Positions 16,914 through 23,959 of a stretch of 64,000 bases of DNA are shown here, piece after piece. Position 1 is the stretch's first letter. Each line of letters starts with the position of its first letter. The stretch comes from Acidobacteriota bacterium (GTDB lineage: Bacteria; Acidobacteriota; Blastocatellia; UBA7656). The stretch is taken from the NCBI GenBank assembly GCA_040754075.1, contig JBFMDH010000022.1:1-64000 (forward strand), given 5' to 3'. Both the position numbers and the translations under genes were made by a program. The notes under the pieces are model-generated. The model made no database searches, had not been told where the DNA came from, and saw only the letters and a program-made list of their open reading frames with translations.

Positions 16914-17336
16914 ATGAATCAAGTTTTACCCGAATCGTTAGTTGTCACCATGACGACGCTTTATCAACCCTGCTCCGGTAATGTTGGCGTACAAATTCAA
17001 GCGGGCAACACCTTCGCTGTGCCCTTCGATTTATCGCACGTACACGGGCAAAGCGGCACGGTTTATTTAACCACGGATGCCGAGAATAATTTTCAGGCGG
17101 CAGAGCAGATGACCCTTGCGCCGGAAGGCTTAGCCGGTAAGGTCGCCTTCATGTCAATCGGAACCATTCAAGCGACGGTTTTCGGAGAAACAGAGACCGT
17201 TACGCGGTCATATATTGTCGGGACACCGGAAGGCACGGGTTATTCGTGGCAAGCGGGAATCATCGTCGGCGGTTGTATTGTGACCAACGGCGTAAGCGAC
17301 GACGCCATCATCGCCAAGTTGAAGGGTGATTCCTAA
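16914..17336 (+). CDS. Hypothetical protein, 140 residues
   Basis: I do not recognise this protein. It has no signal peptide. It is rich in Thr, Gly and Val, with alternating patterns suggesting a beta-rich fold (VYLTTDAENNF, KVAFMSIGTIQATVFGE). A glycine-rich hydrophobic stretch lies near the C-terminus (residues ~112-124, QAGIIVGGCIV), and there are two cysteines (21 and 120). The gene is well formed: AAGGAG sits eight bases before the ATG, and two terminator hairpins follow within 125 bases. It stands alone with its own transcription unit. The sharp double termination suggests high expression. Confidence 0.75.
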   Translation: MNQVLPESLVVTMTTLYQPCSGNVGVQIQAGNTFAVPFDLSHVHGQSGTVYLTTDAENNFQAAEQMTLAPEGLAGKVAFMSIGTIQATVFGETETVTRSYIVGTPEGTGYSWQAGIIVGGCIVTNGVSDDAIIAKLKGDS

Positions 17337-17356
17337 CTCCTCGGAAAAAGATTGAT

Positions 17357-17384
17357 GATGCGAAAAATATTTTGCATCGTTTTT
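17357..17384 (+). terminator. Terminator after the 140-residue gene
   Basis: GATGC (17357-17361) pairs with GCATC (17374-17378), extended by an A/T stem, and is followed by GTTTTT. It lies 20 bases after the stop codon. Confidence 0.6.
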
Positions 17385-17429
17385 GAAAAAAACCGCGTCT
17401 ATCAGAAACGTTAATCATTTTTTATCTCT

Positions 17430-17460
17430 GCCCTGCTTTTTGAGCGGGGCTTTTTGTTTT
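17430..17460 (+). terminator. Second terminator, GC stem with T-run
   Basis: An eight-base stem (17430-17437 with 17443-17450, GCCCTGCT/AGCGGGGC, one G-T pair) and a 5-nt loop precede TTTTTGTTTT. It backs up the previous terminator. Confidence 0.75.
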
Positions 17461-17615
17461 ACGCCAGGGATTTTGGCTCTTTCTTTTTGAAGCGCCTGAC
17501 AGTCGCCCGGAGAAAATGGATCAGCAAGTTGACGCGACGCTATAATTTGGTGCTTATCTCCTAAAAATATTCGCCTCGCGCCAACTTGCTGATTTGCTGC
17601 CTGCATTCTTAAAAC

Positions 17616-18683
17616 TTATTTTGCCTGTTGCAGTTTGCCGCCTTTTGCCGAGAGCATCAGTTTGATTAACTCTTCGGTGACTTTCGGTTCAAGCCCTTCG
17701 GTGTGACCTTTGTCTATACGCACAACATCGGCGACGACACGACCATCTTTGCAATCGGGATAGATTTGAACCTGGGCTTTGCCCGGCGCTGGCAGAAGTC
17801 CCCAGCCCGGTCGCAACTGATTCAAACGGCTGCTGTCAAAAACATACCCGGCTTTGCTATCAGCTACCTCGACCGGCGGGCGGCGCGCCCCACAGCTATA
17901 TTTTTTTGCCCAGTCCGAAGTTTCCGGCAGGCTTTCAATTTCGCGCTGTCCTGTGGTGTAGATGAATGAAAAATCATTGGTCGGCAATTCGCGCAACGCC
18001 GCCATTGCCGAAGCCATCGCGCTGCTCGGAGGGGTAGCGCCGGGCGTGGGAGAACCGGCTGCCACTGCGCCGGGAGGGGATGCGGGCGCAAAGGTTGCGC
18101 TGCGACCCGGGTTGCCGCCGAGTCGCCCGCCCGAAAGACTTAACCAGCCATCCACCTTATCTTTGAAAAAATCTGTGCGAATGATGCGATTGCTGGTCAT
18201 CCCGCCCTGCGAATGTCCGACCAGCCAGAAGGCTTTGATATTTTCTTTGCCGAGTTGCTCAATCACGAAATTTACGATGTTCTGCAAATATTCATCATCT
18301 GGCGCAGACCAGGCGCGCGTCGGCGCATTCGGCGTCGCCACAACCAGACGATACTTGTTCACATAATCGAGCAGCGGAAAGTAATGGCGTTGCCAGTTCC
18401 CGTATGAGCCGCCGCCGTGCAGGCTCAAAATGAAGGTGACTTTTTCGCCCTTTTGCAAATCACAAGGGTAATCCAGAAAATAGGTGCGGCGCGTCTTCAT
18501 CTCGACGACATTCCCCTGATTGATAACCGTAGCGCCTGAGCATTCGCTATCGGGACAATGCAGGTAAGCAGTTCCCGTACAGGTCGTGCCCGGAAAACGG
18601 AAAGGCTGTTGCTGCGCTGTGGCAATCGCAACGGTTCCCGTAAACACGACGCAAAACAAAATGGTGTTGAATAAATTTCGCAT
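17616..18683 (-). CDS. Secreted alpha/beta-hydrolase esterase (PHB-depolymerase/LpqC-like)
   Basis: 355 residues. A signal peptide (about 1-23, ending ATA-QQQ) is followed by an alpha/beta-hydrolase domain with oxyanion block [12 protein letters not shown] (87-98), nucleophile Ser158 in GHSQGG and a C-terminal His in KGHTEG. A Pro/Ala/Gly-rich low-complexity insert lies at about 198-222. The layout resembles secreted polyhydroxybutyrate depolymerase or feruloyl-esterase-like enzymes; exact substrate unknown. The ATG at 18683 has AAGGAG about eight bases upstream; the longer frame to 18860 is rejected as it would bury the signal peptide. Confidence 0.82.
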   Translation of the reverse strand: MRNLFNTILFCVVFTGTVAIATAQQQPFRFPGTTCTGTAYLHCPDSECSGATVINQGNVVEMKTRRTYFLDYPCDLQKGEKVTFILSLHGGGSYGNWQRHYFPLLDYVNKYRLVVATPNAPTRAWSAPDDEYLQNIVNFVIEQLGKENIKAFWLVGHSQGGMTSNRIIRTDFFKDKVDGWLSLSGGRLGGNPGRSATFAPASPPGAVAAGSPTPGATPPSSAMASAMAALRELPTNDFSFIYTTGQREIESLPETSDWAKKYSCGARRPPVEVADSKAGYVFDSSRLNQLRPGWGLLPAPGKAQVQIYPDCKDGRVVADVVRIDKGHTEGLEPKVTEELIKLMLSAKGGKLQQAK

Positions 18684-19201
18684 GACGATTCTCCTTTTCG
18701 CCTCTGTTAAACCCTTATCAATCATCTTCGGCAAGAGCTTAACGTTCAGACTTGCGCCGATTGAGCTTAGGAATTTTGATTCGGGTAATTTTTCAGAATT
18801 GAATGTTTGATTGGTCAGCAATCCCTGTCGCAAGTTTATCACTCGCAAGCTACGACTCAAAGCAAGATGTGAGGCGAATGAACATTGACTGTAGATTTAT
18901 TGTGCCAGGTGGTCTGCGATTACTGCATGTACACTTTGTTAAAGCGAAATTTTATCTTAGGATCAGGTAGCTTGCACGGATGAAATGGATAAGCCCGCCT
19001 GGTTGTTCAATCCGAAGATAAAACTTTACCGTTCGGCAGTGAGCGACTATCAGTGAATGCTTGAATGCAACTCACGCTTGATGATTTCACGCCGAAGCGG
19101 CTCATTTACCCAAACCTTTCATGATGTCTCATTCAATGTTAAGAATGTAAAATTTTCGCGGCTTTCAACACACCGCGAAAATTGTGCGCTATAATCGCGC
19201 T
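18684..19201. other. Divergent intergenic region
   Basis: About 520 bases between the esterase and the second sensor kinase. It holds the esterase ribosome site near one end and the inverted repeat and -10 box of the kinase gene at the other. Nothing else was recognised in between. Confidence 0.5.
19151..19195 (+). promoter_or_regulatory. Inverted repeat plus -10 box at the kinase start
   Basis: A perfect 11-bp inverted repeat (19151-19161 AATTTTCGCGG with 19173-19183), arms 22 bp centre to centre, lies directly before TATAAT at 19190-19195, which is six bases from the ATG at 19202. The repeat occupies the expected -35 zone, so it is a candidate operator, possibly for autoregulation by the paired OmpR-type protein. 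A leaderless or very short-leader transcript is implied if this -10 is used. Confidence 0.5.
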
Positions 19202-21124
19202 ATGAAATTTGGGAAGCGCAAACCACCGGTGATTTTAATGATTACGGTGGCAATGCTTGCATTGCTTCCGGTGCTTGCGGTTTTGCAATATCGCTGGATG
19301 GGCAAAGTCAGTGAAGCCGAACGCCAACGTATGCAAAGCAATTTGCGTGAAGGCGCAAGCAAATTCACCCAGGATTTTGACCGCGAAATGGCGCGCGTAT
19401 TTTTCGGTTTTCAATGTTCGGCAACCACAGAGGCAGAACTCGGCGCAGGGCTTGCTGAAGCTTACAGGCGGTGGTCTGAGGAAACCGCTTTTCCGCAACT
19501 CGTGAGTGGCATTTATCTGGTGGCGATGAATGAACATCAACAACCGGGTTTGCAGCGCGTCAATCCGGCAACCGGACAATTGCAAACCAGCGATTGGACA
19601 GACAATCTCGCGCCACTCAAAGACCGTTTGCAAAATTATTTTCATAAAACGCCGGTAAATCTCTCTGCGACTGAGATATCGAAAATCAAATTGCCGGGAC
19701 TGAAATCCGATGGCTTGAAGATTTTTAGAAACGAATTTGAACCCGTGCAAAGCGATGTGCCGGCGTTCATCATTCACAACTTGCCGACCAAAATGGAAGG
19801 CGATTTTGCCATCCTGCCTTTTCAATCGCGCAATCTGACCATCATCACTTTGAACCTCGACTATCTTAAACAAGAGATGATTCCCCAACTTGCCGCGAAA
19901 TATTTTTCCGGCAACAGCGGATTGGATTACAACCTGACCATTCTTGATAAAAATGTGCCACAAAAAATCATTTATCAAACGGATACGGCATCAGTACCAC
20001 CAACGGAAACCAGTGATGCTTCCGCCAATCTGTTCAGCGTGCGTTTGATGGAGATGAATTCGGTCGTCAGAGCGCGCAGCACCGAAACCGTTGAAGATAA
20101 GCGCATAGATAGTAAAAAGACCAGTCACGTTGCAGTTCAGGTTATCAGCAGCGACAGCCCGGAACTGTCCGTCGGCAAACTCACAGAGAATGCCCTGCTT
20201 GCGGCAAACAGCGGCAAATGGCAACTGCTGTTGCAACATCGCGCCGGCTCACTTGGCGCGGTCGTCGAAAGCGCCCGCCGTCGTAATCTCGCTATCAGTT
20301 TCGGGGTGTTGATTTTGCTATCCATCAGCATCGCCCTGCTCATCATTTCAACCCGTCGCGCCAAACGTTTAGCCGAACAACAGATGGAATTTGTTGCGGG
20401 CGTTTCGCATGAACTTCGCACCCCGCTTGCCGTCATTCGCTCGGCGGGCGAAAATCTTGCCGACGGTGTCATTGATGAAAAAAATCAAATCAAACGCTAC
20501 GGCTCGTTGATTGCCAGTGAAGGACGCAGGCTCACGGAGATGGTCGAACAAATTCTCGAATTTTCCGGCATTCAAAGCGGCAAAAAGAATTACTCACTGA
20601 TTCCGACCGATGTGAGTGACATTATCGAACACGCTATCGCTTCGTGTTTGCCGATGATTGAAGAGGGCGGCTTTGAACTCAAGAAAGAAATTGCCGAAAA
20701 TTTACCGGCAGTCGCGGCAGATGAAGCGGCGCTCAGTCGTTCGATTCAAAATCTGCTAACCAACGCCCTGAAATATTCCGACACCCATCGCGTCATTGAA
20801 CTCAAGGCAGGCGTTCATAAAACCGCCAGAGGTCAAGAGGTGCGCCTCACGGTTTCGGATAAAGGACTAGGGATTGCCGCTGAAGATTTACCGCATATTT
20901 TCGAGCCGTTTTATCGCGGTCGCGAAGCCGTCGCTTCGCAAATTCACGGAAGCGGTCTTGGACTGAGCCTCGTCAAACAAATTATCGATTCGCATCAAGG
21001 GCGCATCACAGTAAGCAGCGAAGCCGGTAAAGGCAGTTCATTTACCATTCATCTTCCGGTTGCTAAAAGTTTGGAGTCTGGAGTCTGGAGCCGTGAGTCA
21101 GTTTCAGAAACCCAACTGACTTAA
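19202..21124 (+). CDS. Membrane sensor histidine kinase
   Basis: 640 residues. A membrane span at about 9-27, an extracytoplasmic region of ~330 residues with no named domain, and a second span at about 363-385 lead to HisKA with His403 (AGVSHELRTPLAVI). HATPase_c follows with LTNALKYS (N box), DKGLGI and GSGLGLSL. No HAMP is obvious. The kinase fold ends at SSFTIHLP; the last ~20 residues (KSLESGVWSRES onward) are translated from a heptanucleotide repeat arm and are probably not functional. The partner regulator starts 61 bases downstream. The ATG at 19202 is chosen; an upstream GTG at 19184 overlaps the inverted repeat. Confidence 0.9.
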   Translation: MKFGKRKPPVILMITVAMLALLPVLAVLQYRWMGKVSEAERQRMQSNLREGASKFTQDFDREMARVFFGFQCSATTEAELGAGLAEAYRRWSEETAFPQLVSGIYLVAMNEHQQPGLQRVNPATGQLQTSDWTDNLAPLKDRLQNYFHKTPVNLSATEISKIKLPGLKSDGLKIFRNEFEPVQSDVPAFIIHNLPTKMEGDFAILPFQSRNLTIITLNLDYLKQEMIPQLAAKYFSGNSGLDYNLTILDKNVPQKIIYQTDTASVPPTETSDASANLFSVRLMEMNSVVRARSTETVEDKRIDSKKTSHVAVQVISSDSPELSVGKLTENALLAANSGKWQLLLQHRAGSLGAVVESARRRNLAISFGVLILLSISIALLIISTRRAKRLAEQQMEFVAGVSHELRTPLAVIRSAGENLADGVIDEKNQIKRYGSLIASEGRRLTEMVEQILEFSGIQSGKKNYSLIPTDVSDIIEHAIASCLPMIEEGGFELKKEIAENLPAVAADEAALSRSIQNLLTNALKYSDTHRVIELKAGVHKTARGQEVRLTVSDKGLGIAAEDLPHIFEPFYRGREAVASQIHGSGLGLSLVKQIIDSHQGRITVSSEAGKGSSFTIHLPVAKSLESGVWSRESVSETQLT

Positions 21125-21180
21125 AACATTTATCGAATTATTTTTTGACTCCAGACTCCAGACTCTCGACTCTGGACTTT
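21068..21180. repeat. Heptanucleotide inverted-arm element, unit TGGAGTC
   Basis: The left arm (21068-21099) holds about four 7-nt units of TGGAGTC type. The right arm (21147-21180) is its imperfect reverse complement with the same period. The core is ~47 bases. It spans the stop codon of the kinase gene and ends six bases before the response regulator ATG, so the hairpin lies between the two cistrons of a two-component system. Confidence 0.8.
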
Positions 21181-21185
21181 TACTT

Positions 21186-21875
21186 ATGAGTAAACGTTTA
21201 CTTTTAGTTGAAGACGAACCGGGGTTGGTGCTGACGCTCACCGACCGTTTGATTAAAGAGGGCTTTACGGTCGAATCGGCGCGTGATGGGGAAACCGGGT
21301 TTGAACGCGCCGTCAATGAAAATTTCGATTTAATTATTCTCGATGTGATGTTGCCGCGCAGAAACGGTTTCGATGTATGCCGCGATTTGCGGCAACGCGG
21401 TGTGCAAACGCCCATCATTATGCTGACGGCTCGCGGGCAGGTGGTTGATAAAGTTGTCGGTCTTAAACTTGGAGCCGATGATTACCTCACCAAACCTTTT
21501 GAAATGCTTGAACTGCTCGCGCGGATTGAAGCCTTGCTCAGGCGCGCTCCGGCAATTGACGCTCAGGTGAATTCCGAAACTTATCAATTCGGACAGGTGC
21601 GCGTTGATTTTCGTCGCGCCGAAGTTTTTTTTGATGATAAACCGGCTGAACTTTCCGCCCGCGAATTTCAATTGCTCAGATATTTCATCGAACATCGCGG
21701 CAATACGATTTCGCGTGATGAATTATTGAATGAAGTTTGGGGCTATAACGCCATGCCTTCGACGCGCACGGTTGATGTGCATATCGCCTGGCTCCGACAA
21801 AAGCTCGAACCCAATCCGCGACACCCGCAATACATTCTCACCATTCACGGTCTCGGTTATAAATTCATCGGCTGA
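21186..21875 (+). CDS. OmpR-family response regulator
   Basis: 229 residues. The receiver has Glu9/Asp10, phospho-acceptor Asp53 (IILDVMLPRRNG) and Lys103 (TKPFEM). A winged-helix output domain occupies about 130-228 (LSAREFQLLRYFIEH, TRTVDVHIAWLRQKLE, ILTIHGLGYKF). It pairs with the kinase upstream. No separate ribosome site is visible because the heptanucleotide element runs up to six bases before the ATG, so translation may depend on the upstream gene or be limited by that hairpin. Targets unknown; the inverted repeat at 19151-19183 is a candidate. Confidence 0.93.
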   Translation: MSKRLLLVEDEPGLVLTLTDRLIKEGFTVESARDGETGFERAVNENFDLIILDVMLPRRNGFDVCRDLRQRGVQTPIIMLTARGQVVDKVVGLKLGADDYLTKPFEMLELLARIEALLRRAPAIDAQVNSETYQFGQVRVDFRRAEVFFDDKPAELSAREFQLLRYFIEHRGNTISRDELLNEVWGYNAMPSTRTVDVHIAWLRQKLEPNPRHPQYILTIHGLGYKFIG

Positions 21876-21983
21876 TGATGTTCGTCTACAGTTGCTGAAC
21901 GACATATCGCTTTTGAACCTTTCCTTTTGCTGTTCAAGCAATCAGTCTATAAAATTCATAGTTGAAACGATGGAGAATAAAGA

Positions 21984-22919
21984 ATGCCTCTATACACCCT
22001 ATTTGATTGGCAAATCGGTTGGCAGTTGAAAAAAGAGAAGGGCAAAGTTACGGCGCTCGTTCGGCTTTTCATTTTTTTTATTTTGATTGCGAACGCTACG
22101 CCGTTGCCGGCACAAACCGATGATGGTAAAGCGAAAACCAATCCGCCCGCAATCAGCGCCGGGAATGCAAATCAAGAAGCTCATGCCAATCAGAATGAAT
22201 CTTTTTTTTCAAAGTTGTTTGGCTCGCAAGCCTCTGCAAACGGTGTAGAAGAAAGTCTGTCGCTACACGTCACCAAGATTGCCATCAGTTTTTTGTTAGC
22301 TGCCCTGCTGGCGGCGGCGCTCGCGTATCGTCCGCGTAAAAAGATGATGGTATCGCAAAACAACCCTTATGTTGCGCAGACCCAAATTCTGCTTTCGGTC
22401 ACAGCGGCAGCCATGATGATGATTGTTTCCGATAATGCGGCGCGCGCTTTTGGAATTTTCGCCGCAGCCTCTTTAGTGCGCTATCGCACCAACATTCGTG
22501 ACCCGAAAGAGACCAGCGTGCTGTTAGCCTGTCTGGCTATTGGTTTGGCTTCGGGCGTCAGGCGTTGGGAAATCGCCCTGGTGCTGACGATTTTCATGAT
22601 GTTGTTGTTGATGCTTTTGGAATCCCTGGAACCGAAACAGGTTTTTCGCACGATGGAACTTAAAATCAAATCCCGCAATGTGGAAAAGACCGATTTGATT
22701 TTAAAACGCATCTTTAAAAAGCGGAACATTAAAGCCGAGTTGCGCAAGATTGATTTACCCGACGAAGAGAATAGTTTTGGCAGCCTTCTCTATTTTATCA
22801 ATGTTCATCCGATCATCAGCACAGACCGGTTAACCGATGATTTTTTTGCAGCCGACCCTGATAACATTGATAAAATCGAATGGCAGCAGAAAAAGAGCCA
22901 ATCTTACATCTATCGCTGA
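21984..22919 (+). CDS. DUF4956-type membrane protein
   Basis: 311 residues. A signal-like segment (about 25-42, ending PLPAQ), an Asn/Ala-rich linker, a membrane span at about 96-113, then three spans between ~128 and ~212 with the block AFGIFAAASLVRYRT-NIRDPKETS. That block matches the DUF4956/MgtC-like families, where a glycine-rich span is followed by VRxRT. A cytoplasmic ACT-like C-terminus (~220-300) follows, consistent with those families. Function is unknown; polyphosphate or transport roles have been suggested for relatives. GGAGAA lies eight bases before the ATG. It follows the two-component system and could be its target. Confidence 0.7.
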   Translation: MPLYTLFDWQIGWQLKKEKGKVTALVRLFIFFILIANATPLPAQTDDGKAKTNPPAISAGNANQEAHANQNESFFSKLFGSQASANGVEESLSLHVTKIAISFLLAALLAAALAYRPRKKMMVSQNNPYVAQTQILLSVTAAAMMMIVSDNAARAFGIFAAASLVRYRTNIRDPKETSVLLACLAIGLASGVRRWEIALVLTIFMMLLLMLLESLEPKQVFRTMELKIKSRNVEKTDLILKRIFKKRNIKAELRKIDLPDEENSFGSLLYFINVHPIISTDRLTDDFFAADPDNIDKIEWQQKKSQSYIYR

Positions 22920-23019
22920 TGGATGAGCTTTATTTTCCCGGACGGCATTGCAAAACCTTTGAGTTCTCATTCAGGCAAATCGTCACGCGATAATTTTTCT
23001 GGCAAGGAGCGCCTAAGCA

Positions 23020-23838
23020 ATGGATTCAGAATATCAATCATTAACCGTCATCCGACAAAATCGCATCGCTGAAGTTACCCTCACAGGACCCGGCAAAGGC
23101 AATGCGATGGGACCGGATTTCTGGCGCGAGCTACCTCAGGTTGTCGCGCAACTTGAACGCGACAACGAAGTTCGCGTCATCATCGTTGCGGGCGCGGGCG
23201 GCAATTTCAGTTACGGACTCGATTTGATGTCGATGACTTCCGAAATTGGCGCAAAAGGCGCTAACCTTGCTGCCGAACGCACCGCATTTTTAGATAAACT
23301 TTATGAATTACAGAAAGCCTTCGATCAGGTTTTCTTCTGTCGCAAGCCGGTCATCGCAGCCGTTTCGGGTTGGTGTGTCGGGGGCGGCGTCGATTTGATT
23401 TCCGCCTGTGATCTGCGCGTTTGTTCCGCCGATGCCAAATTCAGTGTGCGCGAAGTGCGCGTCGCGATGGTCGCCGATTTAGGCAGCCTGCAACGTTTGC
23501 CTTACATCATCGGTGAAGCAGCGACCCGCGAACTTGCCTATTCAGGCAAAGATATTGACGCGCAAAAAGCTTTAAAACTCGGTCTCGTGAGCGAAGTTTT
23601 CGCGACGCCCGATGCCACGCTTGAAGCCGCGCGCGCCTTAGCTCACGAAATCGCTGCCAATCCGCCGCTTGTCGTACAAGGCATCAAACAAGTGATGAAC
23701 CATCGCATTGCCAGCGAAATCACCGAAGGGTTGCGCTACGTTGGCGCATGGAATTCTGCTTTTCTGCACTCCGAAGATTTAATCGAAGCCATTCAGGCAT
23801 TTCGTGAACGCCGCGCGCCGGAGTTTAAAGGAAGATGA
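23020..23838 (+). CDS. Delta(3,5)-Delta(2,4)-dienoyl-CoA isomerase (crotonase family)
   Basis: 272 residues of the enoyl-CoA hydratase/isomerase fold. The oxyanion loops are NFSYGLDL and GWCVGGGVDL. The three acidic residues that define mammalian dienoyl-CoA isomerase are all present with the same spacing: Asp125 (GGGVDL), Glu145 (VREVRV) and Asp153 (MVADLGSLQRLP). It would shift double bonds during beta-oxidation of unsaturated fatty acids whose double bonds start at odd carbons. Cytoplasmic. No other fatty-acid gene is adjacent. A general enoyl-CoA hydratase is less likely because both Glu of the hydratase pair are not in place. Confidence 0.85.
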   Translation: MDSEYQSLTVIRQNRIAEVTLTGPGKGNAMGPDFWRELPQVVAQLERDNEVRVIIVAGAGGNFSYGLDLMSMTSEIGAKGANLAAERTAFLDKLYELQKAFDQVFFCRKPVIAAVSGWCVGGGVDLISACDLRVCSADAKFSVREVRVAMVADLGSLQRLPYIIGEAATRELAYSGKDIDAQKALKLGLVSEVFATPDATLEAARALAHEIAANPPLVVQGIKQVMNHRIASEITEGLRYVGAWNSAFLHSEDLIEAIQAFRERRAPEFKGR

Positions 23839-23842
23839 TTTC

Positions 23843-23957
23843 CAGTAGGCAGCAGGCAGCAAGAAAATCCTGTTTTAAGAATTGCTCATCAAATCAATAG
23901 AGTAAAACTGTTTAATCTTAATTCCTGAAACTGCCTACCGCCTACTGCCTACTCTTG
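23843..23957. repeat. Heptanucleotide inverted-arm element, unit AGYAGGC
   Basis: The left arm (23843-23863) carries AGTAGGC, AGCAGGC and a partial unit. The right arm (23931-23957) is the reverse complement with CTGCCTA, CCGCCTA, CTGCCTA units. The ~67-base core contains a GTTTTA...TAAAAC inverted pair. It fills the whole gap between the isomerase gene and the helicase gene, ending two bases before the helicase ATG. Confidence 0.8.
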
Positions 23958-23959
23958 TT

